Shown in pieces: positions 1 to 6,760 of a stretch of 64,000 bases of DNA; positions within the stretch are counted from its first letter, which is position 1, and each line of letters starts with the position of its first letter. A program made the position numbers and the translations under genes. The stretch spans positions 3,117,588-3,181,587 of the forward strand of contig NZ_CP062788.1 of NCBI RefSeq assembly GCF_025136295.1, given 5' to 3'. This DNA is from Aestuariispira ectoiniformans (lineage in GTDB: Bacteria; Pseudomonadota; Alphaproteobacteria; UBA8366; Aestuariispiraceae). Below the pieces are notes generated by a model that saw only the letters and a list, made by a program, of their open reading frames with translations, was not told the origin of the DNA and ran no database searches.

Positions 1-223
1 GGTAAACAAGGGTTGGCGACTTGACCTGAACGTCGGCCACTTCCGGATCAGCCACGAAAACCGTATCTGCGCGACCGGGAAGCCGGATCAGCCGGCCATG
101 GCTTGCTTCCACCGAAATCTTCGTCCCTGCCCCCGAGATGATCTCAACGGCCTGCGCCGGATAAATCACCGCGAATGCAATCATCAGGATCGTTACCTGC
201 ATTGCCAGCTTACAGCCACGCAT
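1..223 (-). CDS. cpaC: CpaC/RcpA-type secretin of the Tad pilus, N-terminal part
   Basis: Only the N-terminal 74 codons lie inside the window; the gene continues past base 1. Reading leftwards from an ATG at 223, it shows a signal peptide with a hydrophobic stretch (VTILMIAFAVIYPAQA). A conserved N-terminal block follows, with GRLIRLPGRADTVFVADPEV and then ADVQVKSP, typical of CpaC/RcpA secretins, which form the outer-membrane channel for Flp pili. A GGGAG ribosome-binding site precedes the ATG. It lies directly downstream of cpaB, in the usual Tad order. The secretin domain itself is off the window, so the call rests on the N-terminal block and the neighbours. Confidence 0.8.
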   Translation of the reverse strand, partial: MRGCKLAMQVTILMIAFAVIYPAQAVEIISGAGTKISVEASHGRLIRLPGRADTVFVADPEVADVQVKSPTLVY

Positions 224-240
224 CCCCAGTCTCCCTCGAT

Positions 241-1218
241 TTATTTTGTGCCCAGACCGCCGCTGCCGCCGGGCGAACCGCGCAATACAGTCACCGTATG
301 CGCTTTTTGCGTTGGTGTTGCTTTACGACGGCCTCCGGAATTAAGAGATAGGTCGTGGCCGTTCACCGAAAAGACCTCCAGATCAATTGTATAATTGCGG
401 TCTTTCTTGTCGGTTTTGCCTTTCATGAAGGCATCAAAGGCATTGTCAGAAGCATCTGCCAGGTTTGTATTTTGTTCCGGCAGGCCGCGCAGGCTCAGTG
501 AAAGACTGCCCATGCTCAGCGACAATGCGATGCGTTCAGCCTGTTTTGGCAGGACTTCCAAAGTCGCCGTTTTGGCAACCACCACTTCGCCTTCTTCATT
601 GGTGACATTCTGGTCAATCGCCAGAACGCGGATATCCTGATCCAGCGTCAGGCTGGCATAACGGGTTGTATCCTTGCCGTCCAAATCCTTGCCTTTAAGG
701 CGAAGCGCAAGGATTAGATCAACATGATCGCCCGGAAAGACAAAGCCCGCAATCCCCTTGGTTGCGTCGATCGGCACGGTCATCGCACGATGTCCCGGCT
801 CAAGAACCGCCGCCAGGAACCCCTTATCACCCGGGAATACGAACTGACTGCGCATGACCGGCTGTCCGGCCTGGATCGTCTGACGGGCAACGGCACCGGC
901 GAAGGAGGCACGGCCTTCCTCGTCGCTTTCGCCTTTCGCCAGATCGTCAGGGGTCATCGCAACGTAATTGTCCAGGACACCATCTTCCGGCCAGGCCGTC
1001 CACTCAAGGTCTTCCGGCTTGATAAACTTGCCGATGCTGACGGCCTTGGATGCAACCAGCACCATACGCTCAGCCGGTTTGACGGCCTCGACGACCGCTT
1101 CTTTCTGGACTGCTTCTGCCGCATTGCGTTCTGCAACGATCAGGTTGCGCGCATAAAAAGCGGTACCACCGGCCATCATGACCGCGACGAGAATGAGAAG
1201 GACGGATCGGATCGACAT
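241..1218 (-). CDS. cpaB: Flp pilus assembly protein CpaB/RcpC
   Basis: A 325-residue protein of the CpaB/RcpC family, a periplasmic, membrane-anchored Tad pilus component thought to work with the secretin. The N terminus is a single signal-anchor helix (residues about 5-22). A SAF-type domain follows (about residues 50-120), including KPAERMVLVASKAVSIGKFI and VARQTIQAGQPV, then the RcpC domain with PGHRAMTVPIDATKGIAGFV and GDHVDLIL. The length is normal for the family. It sits 17 bases after cpaA and 17 bases before cpaC on the same strand, so the three are probably co-transcribed. The family role is known; the exact biochemical activity of CpaB is not. Confidence 0.9.
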   Translation of the reverse strand: MSIRSVLLILVAVMMAGGTAFYARNLIVAERNAAEAVQKEAVVEAVKPAERMVLVASKAVSIGKFIKPEDLEWTAWPEDGVLDNYVAMTPDDLAKGESDEEGRASFAGAVARQTIQAGQPVMRSQFVFPGDKGFLAAVLEPGHRAMTVPIDATKGIAGFVFPGDHVDLILALRLKGKDLDGKDTTRYASLTLDQDIRVLAIDQNVTNEEGEVVVAKTATLEVLPKQAERIALSLSMGSLSLSLRGLPEQNTNLADASDNAFDAFMKGKTDKKDRNYTIDLEVFSVNGHDLSLNSGGRRKATPTQKAHTVTVLRGSPGGSGGLGTK

Positions 1219-1235
1219 AGCGTATCCTCCTTACC

Positions 1236-1748
1236 TTATAATAACACGGGTTCGGCCAGGCGCCATGCGACGACAAAACCGCCTGCCGCAATCGCCAAGC
1301 CATAGGGCAGCACCGACCCCTGAAGGACCTTGCTACCGGAATGGAAACCGATTTTTTCCAGGGCCAGGGCAAAACCAAATCGTGCCGCCCCCAACATCAA
1401 CAGGGCGAGCACACCGCCAACGAGGCCGGTGAAAACCAGAAAATCGAAAATATAGGTGGGACCTGCCCATACCGAGACTACCGTGAGCAGCTTGATGTCG
1501 CCTCCCCCCACTTTTCCGAAGGCGAACAGGACAAAGCCCGCCACCAGAACAATGGCGCCAACAATCAAGCCTGCAGTCCAGTTAACGGACCCGCCGGAAG
1601 CCAGAACAAATGGCAAATAAAGAGAAAGAATAGCCAGCGAAACCTTGTTGGGGATCGTGTAGCTTTTAACGTCGCTACAGGCAGCCCAGAGAAGAAGGCC
1701 GGCAAAGGCGGCTACTGAAAGCGCCTGAACATACTCGAAAGAAGACAT
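1236..1748 (-). CDS. cpaA: Prepilin peptidase CpaA/TadV (A24 family)
   Basis: A 170-residue polytopic membrane protease of the A24 (type IV prepilin peptidase) family, expected to cleave the Flp pilins encoded just upstream. Both catalytic aspartates are visible: one in DVKSYTIPN near the N terminus, the other in the GGGDIKLL motif. Hydrophobic segments alternate through the rest. The short form without an N-terminal methylase domain is the usual CpaA/TadV size. I chose the ATG at 1748 (MSSFEYVQ), with a GAGGAC-like site upstream, rather than the ATG ten codons earlier. Order with flp, cpaB and cpaC is the classical Tad order. Confidence 0.88.
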   Translation of the reverse strand: MSSFEYVQALSVAAFAGLLLWAACSDVKSYTIPNKVSLAILSLYLPFVLASGGSVNWTAGLIVGAIVLVAGFVLFAFGKVGGGDIKLLTVVSVWAGPTYIFDFLVFTGLVGGVLALLMLGAARFGFALALEKIGFHSGSKVLQGSVLPYGLAIAAGGFVVAWRLAEPVLL

Positions 1749-1823
1749 TGCTGGGTCCTCGGAAAAAACATGAAACAAGCTGGCCTTCTCAAATGTGGCG
1801 AATGGCAGGTCGGGAAATAGAAA

Positions 1824-1849
1824 GCCGGAAGCTTTGGAAGGCTCCCGGC
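1824..1849 (-). terminator. Probable terminator of flp1
   Basis: An imperfect hairpin (GCCGG and AGC arms with one mismatch) lies about 70 bases after the flp1 stop, in the same place as the perfect hairpin after flp2. On the minus strand it is followed by a moderately T-rich stretch. It likely separates pilin mRNA from the cpaA-cpaB-cpaC message, which would allow higher pilin expression. Confidence 0.5.
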
Positions 1850-1921
1850 TAGTCTCTTACTCAGTGACTTAAAGTGGCGATGTCACTTTCGTTTCCCCTG
1901 CCGAGAAGGGCAGTTGTCAGC

Positions 1922-2113
1922 TTAGATCGTGGTACCACCACTCACAGCGCCGCTCAGGATCGTACCAACATATTCGAACATGGACTTCAGCGAGCCGCCC
2001 ATGGTGGTCAGTGCGGCAATACCGGCAACGGATACCAGTGCGGCAATCAGGCCATATTCAATAGCGGTTGCACCGGACTCATCTTTAACGAACTTCTTGA
2101 AAGTGTTGATCAT
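1922..2113 (-). CDS. flp1: Flp-type major pilin, copy 1
   Basis: A 63-residue Flp/Fap pilin. The short leader MINTFKKFVKDESG is followed by ATAIEYGLIAALVSVAGIAAL. Cleavage is expected after Gly14, with the family-defining Glu at +5 and Tyr at +6 of the mature protein, and a hydrophobic assembly helix after that. The protein is identical to the copy at 2431-2622, although the DNA differs at several synonymous positions, so selection or gene conversion is keeping the proteins alike. It keeps its native AT-rich upstream region (2114-2333), unlike copy 2. It is the substrate of CpaA encoded downstream. Confidence 0.93.
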   Translation of the reverse strand: MINTFKKFVKDESGATAIEYGLIAALVSVAGIAALTTMGGSLKSMFEYVGTILSGAVSGGTTI

Positions 2114-2179
2114 AGTAACTCCCTCCTTCGGGTTGGGTCTTCGAAACTCGATATTGAGATAATAGCGAAAATTACTTAA

Positions 2180-2210
2180 TAGGTCGAAATATTAATAAAC
2201 ATATTACTTA
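2180..2210 (-). promoter_or_regulatory. Conserved AT-rich upstream element of flp1
   Basis: An element whose plus strand reads AGGTCGAAATATTAATAAAC then ATATTACTTA lies about 68 bases upstream of the flp1 start. A near copy is found at 4397-4427, beyond the IS dimer. Conservation of both sequence and spacing marks it as a probable promoter or activator site for pilin genes. I cannot assign -35/-10 boxes with confidence. The rest of the 2114-2430 gap holds the flp1 leader and the flp2 terminator. Confidence 0.5.
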
Positions 2211-2333
2211 TATACTTTTTGCAGACTTTTTACTGAGACTTTACATTCATTTTTCCATAAAATTTTATCTTGTTTTAACGAGCAGATATTACTGTCGCCT
2301 CCATCGTAAGAACCGGACGCCAAAAATAGAGAA

Positions 2334-2357
2334 CCGGAAGCTTTATGAAGCTTCCGG
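2334..2357 (-). terminator. Rho-independent terminator of flp2
   Basis: A perfect 10-bp inverted repeat (CCGGAAGCTT, four-base loop, AAGCTTCCGG) lies about 75 bases after the flp2 stop. On the minus strand it is followed by TTCTCTATTTTTGG. Position and sequence correspond to the weaker hairpin after flp1, so it belongs to the duplicated pilin cassette. Confidence 0.75.
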
Positions 2358-2430
2358 CTAGTCTCTTGGTCCGTGATGTAATGTGGCGACATCACTTTCG
2401 TTTCTTCTGCCGATAGGGGCAGTTGTCAGC

Positions 2431-2622
2431 TTAGATCGTGGTACCACCGCTCACAGCGCCGCTCAGGATCGTGCCGACATATTCGAACATGGATTTCAGC
2501 GAGCCGCCCATGGTGGTCAGTGCAGCGATACCGGCAACGGATACCAGTGCGGCAATCAGGCCATATTCAATAGCAGTTGCACCGGACTCATCTTTAACGA
2601 ACTTTTTGAAAGTGTTGATCAT
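2431..2622 (-). CDS. flp2: Flp-type major pilin, copy 2 (upstream region interrupted by IS dimer)
   Basis: A 63-residue Flp pilin with exactly the same protein as flp1: leader ending at Gly14, EY motif, hydrophobic helix. The gene, its downstream flank and its terminator form a duplicate of the flp1 cassette. Its leader keeps only 36 bases of native upstream sequence (2623-2658) before the left end of the first insertion sequence. The matching upstream element is found 1.7 kb away at 4397-4427. Transcription from the native promoter is therefore unlikely unless it reads through both IS copies, which lie in the opposite orientation. The coding sequence itself is intact. Confidence 0.92.
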   Translation of the reverse strand: MINTFKKFVKDESGATAIEYGLIAALVSVAGIAALTTMGGSLKSMFEYVGTILSGAVSGGTTI

Positions 2623-2658
2623 AGTAACTCCCTCCTTCGGGCAGACCGATTAAAACTA

Positions 2659-3510
2659 GGCCGTAAACTCATAAACAGGATTCCCCTTTCGATCTTGATG
2701 TGATTCATGTCTCTTGTTGCCGAACGAGGGAGTTTTCATGAGCCGCCGCCGATACGAACTGACGGATTTCGAATGGTCGATTATCGCACCTTTGCTGCCG
2801 AACAAGCCGCGCGGGGTACCACGTGTCGATGATCGGCGGGTGCTGAACGGCATTCTGTGGCGGTTCCGGGCAGGCACGCCTTGGGCGGAGATACCGGAGC
2901 GTTACGGCCCCCATACAACCTGCTACAATCGCTTCGTCCGCTGGCGCAAGGCCGGGGTATGGGATCGGCTTTTGGAGGCAATCTCAGCGGCTTACGACAG
3001 CGACATCGTCATGATCGACAGTAGTTGCGTCCGCGTCCATCAGCATGGTGCGACCGGTAAAAAGGGGGATCTGACGATGGCTGCATGGGCCGTTCCCGGG
3101 GTGGACTGACGACCAAGATCCATGCCCTTGTCGACGCTGAAGGTCGGCCGGTGAAACTGGCCCTCACGCCGGGGCAAGCTCATGACGGCCGATCAGCGGA
3201 GGGCCTGCTCAAAGACTTGAAGGAGGGGGCCATCCTGCTGGCCGACCGGGCCTATGACAGTGACGCCATCCGCGCCCTTGCCGACGCGCGCAAGGCCTGG
3301 GCCAATATTCCGCCAAAACGGAACCGCAAAAAGACCTTCGCCTTCTCAAGCTGGGTCTATCGCCAGCGCAACCTCGTCGAGCGCTTCTTCAACAAGCTCA
3401 AGCAGTTCCGGGGCATCGCCACGCGATACGACCGTAACCCAGAGAATTTCCTGGCTGCCGTCAAGCTCGCTTCATGCCGCATCTGGATCAGAAGTTATGA
3501 GTCTGCGGCC
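2659..3510 (+). mobile_element. IS5-family (IS427-like) insertion sequence, copy 1 of a tandem dimer
   Basis: An 852-bp element. Terminal inverted repeats are GGCCGTAAACTCATAA on the left and, read inwards, GGCCGCAGACTCATAA on the right (14 of 16 matching). It encodes a two-frame DDE transposase. The bases before the left end are ACTA. After the right end come TA and then the left end of copy 2, so the copies are head-to-tail and separated only by TA. The two copies look identical base for base. Assignment to the IS427-type group of IS5 is from the transposase sequence and the split reading frame. Confidence 0.92.
2738..3109 (+). CDS. IS5-family transposase, OrfA (copy 1)
   Basis: A 123-residue N-terminal half of the transposase (MSRRRYELTDFEWSIIAPLL), with the IS5-type DUF4096-like region and the first catalytic Asp in IVMIDSSCVRVHQHG. 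The ATG at 2738 begins at the usual transposase N terminus; an upstream in-frame ATG at 2714 is less likely. The frame runs into A_AAG_GGG at 3061-3067, a canonical X_XXY_YYZ slippery heptamer. A -1 shift there would join it to OrfB at KKGGSDDGCMGRSRGG, the expected continuous transposase sequence. Without the shift it ends at 3109. Confidence 0.85.
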   Translation: MSRRRYELTDFEWSIIAPLLPNKPRGVPRVDDRRVLNGILWRFRAGTPWAEIPERYGPHTTCYNRFVRWRKAGVWDRLLEAISAAYDSDIVMIDSSCVRVHQHGATGKKGDLTMAAWAVPGVD

Positions 3511-3513
3511 TAG
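3085..3513 (+). CDS. IS5-family transposase, OrfB (copy 1)
   Basis: The C-terminal half (MGRSRGGLTTKIHALVDAEG), in the -1 frame relative to OrfA. It carries the second catalytic Asp in LLADRAYDSDAI and the Glu in NLVERFFNKLKQFR, followed by the IATRYDRN block of IS5-type transposases. It is probably made as an OrfAB fusion by frameshifting. Its stop codon TAG is created at the junction: TA from between the two IS copies plus the first G of the next copy. The element itself does not encode the stop. Confidence 0.85.
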   Translation: MGRSRGGLTTKIHALVDAEGRPVKLALTPGQAHDGRSAEGLLKDLKEGAILLADRAYDSDAIRALADARKAWANIPPKRNRKKTFAFSSWVYRQRNLVERFFNKLKQFRGIATRYDRNPENFLAAVKLASCRIWIRSYESAA

Positions 3514-4364
3514 GCCGTAAACTCATAAACAGGATTCCCCTTTCGATCTTGATGTGATTCATGTCTCTTGTTGCCGAACGAGGGAGTTTTCATGAGCCGC
3601 CGCCGATACGAACTGACGGATTTCGAATGGTCGATTATCGCACCTTTGCTGCCGAACAAGCCGCGCGGGGTACCACGTGTCGATGATCGGCGGGTGCTGA
3701 ACGGCATTCTGTGGCGGTTCCGGGCAGGCACGCCTTGGGCGGAGATACCGGAGCGTTACGGCCCCCATACAACCTGCTACAATCGCTTCGTCCGCTGGCG
3801 CAAGGCCGGGGTATGGGATCGGCTTTTGGAGGCAATCTCAGCGGCTTACGACAGCGACATCGTCATGATCGACAGTAGTTGCGTCCGCGTCCATCAGCAT
3901 GGTGCGACCGGTAAAAAGGGGGATCTGACGATGGCTGCATGGGCCGTTCCCGGGGTGGACTGACGACCAAGATCCATGCCCTTGTCGACGCTGAAGGTCG
4001 GCCGGTGAAACTGGCCCTCACGCCGGGGCAAGCTCATGACGGCCGATCAGCGGAGGGCCTGCTCAAAGACTTGAAGGAGGGGGCCATCCTGCTGGCCGAC
4101 CGGGCCTATGACAGTGACGCCATCCGCGCCCTTGCCGACGCGCGCAAGGCCTGGGCCAATATTCCGCCAAAACGGAACCGCAAAAAGACCTTCGCCTTCT
4201 CAAGCTGGGTCTATCGCCAGCGCAACCTCGTCGAGCGCTTCTTCAACAAGCTCAAGCAGTTCCGGGGCATCGCCACGCGATACGACCGTAACCCAGAGAA
4301 TTTCCTGGCTGCCGTCAAGCTCGCTTCATGCCGCATCTGGATCAGAAGTTATGAGTCTGCGGCC
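3513..4364 (+). mobile_element. IS5-family (IS427-like) insertion sequence, copy 2 of a tandem dimer
   Basis: A second 852-bp copy of the same element in the same orientation, with a period of 854 bp relative to copy 1. Its left end touches the TA junction at 3511-3512. Its right end is followed by CAATAACAGG rather than TA, so no clean target duplication is visible around the dimer. Both copies appear intact and identical, which points to recent arrival. A collapsed or artificially duplicated assembly cannot be ruled out from sequence alone. Confidence 0.9.
3592..3963 (+). CDS. IS5-family transposase, OrfA (copy 2)
   Basis: Identical in protein sequence to OrfA of copy 1, with the same A_AAG_GGG slippery site (3915-3921) just before the overlap with OrfB. 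The upstream context differs from copy 1. Here the right terminal repeat of the first element lies immediately before it, so any promoter created at the abutted ends would drive this copy. Confidence 0.85.
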   Translation: MSRRRYELTDFEWSIIAPLLPNKPRGVPRVDDRRVLNGILWRFRAGTPWAEIPERYGPHTTCYNRFVRWRKAGVWDRLLEAISAAYDSDIVMIDSSCVRVHQHGATGKKGDLTMAAWAVPGVD

Positions 4365-4370
4365 CAATAA
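3939..4370 (+). CDS. IS5-family transposase, OrfB (copy 2)
   Basis: Identical to OrfB of copy 1 up to the element end. It then reads one extra codon into flanking DNA (CAA) and stops at TAA (4368-4370). The different C terminus is a direct consequence of the different base pair context at the right boundary. Confidence 0.85.
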   Translation: MGRSRGGLTTKIHALVDAEGRPVKLALTPGQAHDGRSAEGLLKDLKEGAILLADRAYDSDAIRALADARKAWANIPPKRNRKKTFAFSSWVYRQRNLVERFFNKLKQFRGIATRYDRNPENFLAAVKLASCRIWIRSYESAAQ

Positions 4371-4396
4371 CAGGATAGTCACAAAAAACACTTACG

Positions 4397-4427
4397 CGGT
4401 CAAAATATTAATAAGCACATTACTTAC
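4397..4427 (-). promoter_or_regulatory. Displaced flp2 upstream element
   Basis: The plus strand reads GCGGTCAAAATATTAATAAG then CACATTACTTA, a near copy of the element at 2180-2210 upstream of flp1. If the IS dimer (2659-4364) is removed, its distance to the flp2 start becomes about 70 bases, within 1-2 bases of the flp1 arrangement. It is therefore probably the original flp2 control region, now stranded. Between here and the TadG start (4428-4619) the sequence is AT-rich and holds no other gene that I can support. Confidence 0.55.
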
Positions 4428-4619
4428 CCATACTTTACGTGTCTTTTTATATAAAATTTTATGTATGTTTTTTACTATTTTCCCAGCAAATGATCCGCTT
4501 ATTAATATTTTGGAGGCAGCAGTATACTTCCCCTATGATCCCTTTAATACGCGACACTCGCGTCCGGAATTATTCGTGCCTTTCCAAATGAGAGGCCAAG
4601 TAAAAAAGGGAATTGTGCC

Positions 4620-6092
4620 GTGACGAAATATTCGATCATCAAGCGGCTATTTAGTATTCGCCGCCTTAGGGAATTCACAAAAAACCAGCACGGGGGCACC
4701 CTGGCAATCGTCGCCTTCTCGGCGATCCCGTTGGTGGCCCTGACGGGTATCAGTGTGGATACCTCCCGCGGATACATGGTCAAATCGCGCCTGTCAGCCG
4801 CGCTCGACGCCGCTGCGCTGGCGGGGGGGCGTGCCTTCAACTCACCAAACCGCGACGACGACATACGTACCTATTTCAAAGCCAACTTCCCGGATGGTTA
4901 CATGGGAACCACCGTGGAAGGACCCAATATTGTCGTCGACGAAGTCAACGAGCGCATTGCCCTCGATGCCACCGCAAAGTTCGACACATCCTTCATGCGG
5001 ATCGTTGGCTTCAATGACATGACCATCAAATCCGATGCAGAGGTTGAGCGCGCCAAGCGGCCCCTCGATGTCATCCTGGCGCTGGACGTCTCCGGCTCCA
5101 TGGGGCAAAGCGGTGGCGACGGAAACTCCCGTATTTCAGCCGCCCGCGGGGCCGCAAAAATCCTGACTATGTCGCTTTTCGGCAAGAAGGAAACCAGCGA
5201 CTATATCCGTATTGGTCTGGTTCCCTGGAATGCGAAGACCAACATCACCTACAACGGTGTTGCCTATGACGAGGCCCAGACCACGGAAGTTCCGGTCCCC
5301 GCCTTCACCAACCCCTATACCGGTGAAACGCAGGACGTGATCTACAAGGTCAACAATTCACCAGTACCGCTGCTGAGCAAACCGGATTCCTATTTCTGGG
5401 GTGGTTGTGTCTACAGCCGTTTCCTGGACGATGGCGATGACAGCAATGATGCGGACGTCGCCTATGGTCCGGGGACCTATGGCACCACTTTGTGGCCTGC
5501 CTGGCAGCCGGTCGGCAAGGAAGGCGAACCGCAGCTCGGCCTTTGGAATGTCTGCACCTCCTCGCAGGATGGTCAGGAATGCACCAAATGCTCCGAACAC
5601 GGCATCACGCCTCTGCAGAATTCAAAGAGCGCTGTTCTGGATGCGATCAACTCCCTGCAAAACCCGGAAGGCACGACAAACGTTGCATCCGGTCTGGGGT
5701 GGGCGTGGCGCGCCCTCATGCCGGAGGCCCCCTTCACCGAAGCCGCAAGCGGCCCGGATATCGAACGGACCCGTGCCATTGTTCTGCTGACGGACGGTGA
5801 AAACTTCGGCGGCTGGGGTGATGCCTATCAGGGTCAATTCGGCCATGGTGACTCGGCCCGTCCGGCCCTGAATGAACGCCTGCGCAAACTGGCCCGTAAT
5901 GTCAAAGACGATGGTGTTGTGATCTATTCGATCCAGTTTTTCTACAACAGCACCGATCAGGCACAGCTAATGCAGGATATCGCCAGTGGTCCGAACGCCC
6001 CCTATTACCACTATGCGCCAAACGCAACGGACCTGAAGGTAATCTTCGAGGACGTGGCAGAGCATATTGCCTCCCTGCGCCTGACAAAATAA
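4620..6092 (+). CDS. tadG: TadG-like pilus assembly protein with von Willebrand A domain
   Basis: A 490-residue TadE/TadG-like protein. Residues about 19-75 are the TadG N-terminal block (NQHGGTLAIVAFSAIPLVAL, then VDTSRGYMVKSRLSAALDAA), a membrane segment that anchors the protein. A vWA domain follows, with a perfect MIDAS start DVSGSMG at 156-162, a long insertion containing several cysteines, and the later TDGEN motif. In Tad systems TadG is implicated in assembly and surface adhesion; the vWA domain suggests metal-dependent binding. The start is GTG at 4620 with AAGGGA upstream. It is transcribed away from the rest of the locus. Confidence 0.85.
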   Translation: MTKYSIIKRLFSIRRLREFTKNQHGGTLAIVAFSAIPLVALTGISVDTSRGYMVKSRLSAALDAAALAGGRAFNSPNRDDDIRTYFKANFPDGYMGTTVEGPNIVVDEVNERIALDATAKFDTSFMRIVGFNDMTIKSDAEVERAKRPLDVILALDVSGSMGQSGGDGNSRISAARGAAKILTMSLFGKKETSDYIRIGLVPWNAKTNITYNGVAYDEAQTTEVPVPAFTNPYTGETQDVIYKVNNSPVPLLSKPDSYFWGGCVYSRFLDDGDDSNDADVAYGPGTYGTTLWPAWQPVGKEGEPQLGLWNVCTSSQDGQECTKCSEHGITPLQNSKSAVLDAINSLQNPEGTTNVASGLGWAWRALMPEAPFTEAASGPDIERTRAIVLLTDGENFGGWGDAYQGQFGHGDSARPALNERLRKLARNVKDDGVVIYSIQFFYNSTDQAQLMQDIASGPNAPYYHYAPNATDLKVIFEDVAEHIASLRLTK

Positions 6093-6122
6093 CCCCTACC
6101 CTTAAGCACTCTCCCTTTTTAA

Positions 6123-6146
6123 GCCGCCCTTCGGGGCGGTTTTTTT
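6123..6146 (+). terminator. Rho-independent terminator of the tadG-like gene
   Basis: CCGCCC-TTCG-GGGCGG hairpin followed by seven Ts, 30 bases after the tadG-like stop. It touches the stop codon of the convergent DUF2867 gene. Confidence 0.85.
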
Positions 6147-6639
6147 ATGCGGCGAGCTTTTTCATATCGCGCCTTACGATGACATGATGGGCCGGGGCGA
6201 CAGGCACCATATAGAGACGGCCAAAGAAATTGTGGGTAACGACGGAGGTCGTCTCGCCGACCAGGGTCCCACCCTCCGCGACAGGATCGGCAGTCAGCGA
6301 CAGCATCACATCCAGATGCCGGTCGCGAACGGTTAACACCAGACGTCTGTCGGAAATATCCTCAACCAGGAAGAAATCCAGTTTCTCACCGACTTTCGGG
6401 GGAGCGTCTGCCGACTTGTTCCGAAAACCGCCGATTTGCTCAACACCGAAAGGTTTGCATAGCGCATCACGCAGCCAAACCGCCGAACGCATCAGCCAGG
6501 ATGAATTTTCTGTCATCCGGCAATAGGCCTGATAGGCATTCAATTCACGCTTTGCCAGTGCGCTTTCCTGATGGAGGTAATCCAAACTCTCTCGATCTCG
6601 AACAAGACGAGGCTGCGTTCGTTTGATTTCATCGACCAA
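6145..6639 (-). CDS. DUF2867 family protein
   Basis: A 164-residue protein matching DUF2867 by its central signature (AYCRMTENSSWLMRSAVWLR, then DALCKPFGVEQIGG) and by the C-terminal HNFFGRLYMVPVAPAHHVIV block. The function of the family is unknown. It has no signal peptide and no obvious membrane segments. The start is probably the TTG at 6639, with AAAGGAT eight bases upstream. It stands alone between two terminators and is convergent with the tadG-like gene. Confidence 0.75.
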   Translation of the reverse strand: MVDEIKRTQPRLVRDRESLDYLHQESALAKRELNAYQAYCRMTENSSWLMRSAVWLRDALCKPFGVEQIGGFRNKSADAPPKVGEKLDFFLVEDISDRRLVLTVRDRHLDVMLSLTADPVAEGGTLVGETTSVVTHNFFGRLYMVPVAPAHHVIVRRDMKKLAA

Positions 6640-6701
6640 CCTGATGATCCTTTCCCTGAACAGAGAGCTAGTGTCCTCTTCCTAACAGACGAATCCTTCA
6701 T

Positions 6702-6735
6702 AAAAAAGACCGGCTGCTCCATTTGGAACAACCGG
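6702..6735 (-). terminator. Rho-independent terminator of the dehydrogenase gene
   Basis: On the minus strand an 11-bp stem with two G-U pairs (CCGGTTGTTCC, four-base loop, GGAGCAGCCGG) is followed by TC and six Ts. It lies 26 bases after the stop of the flavoprotein at 6761 and ends the mttB-dehydrogenase transcript. Confidence 0.85.
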
Positions 6736-6760
6736 CCCAGTACAAGTTGCCTATGGGAAC

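Noticed and set aside
2659-4364. Composite transposon
   Set aside because: The two IS copies are abutted with only TA between them and carry no cargo.
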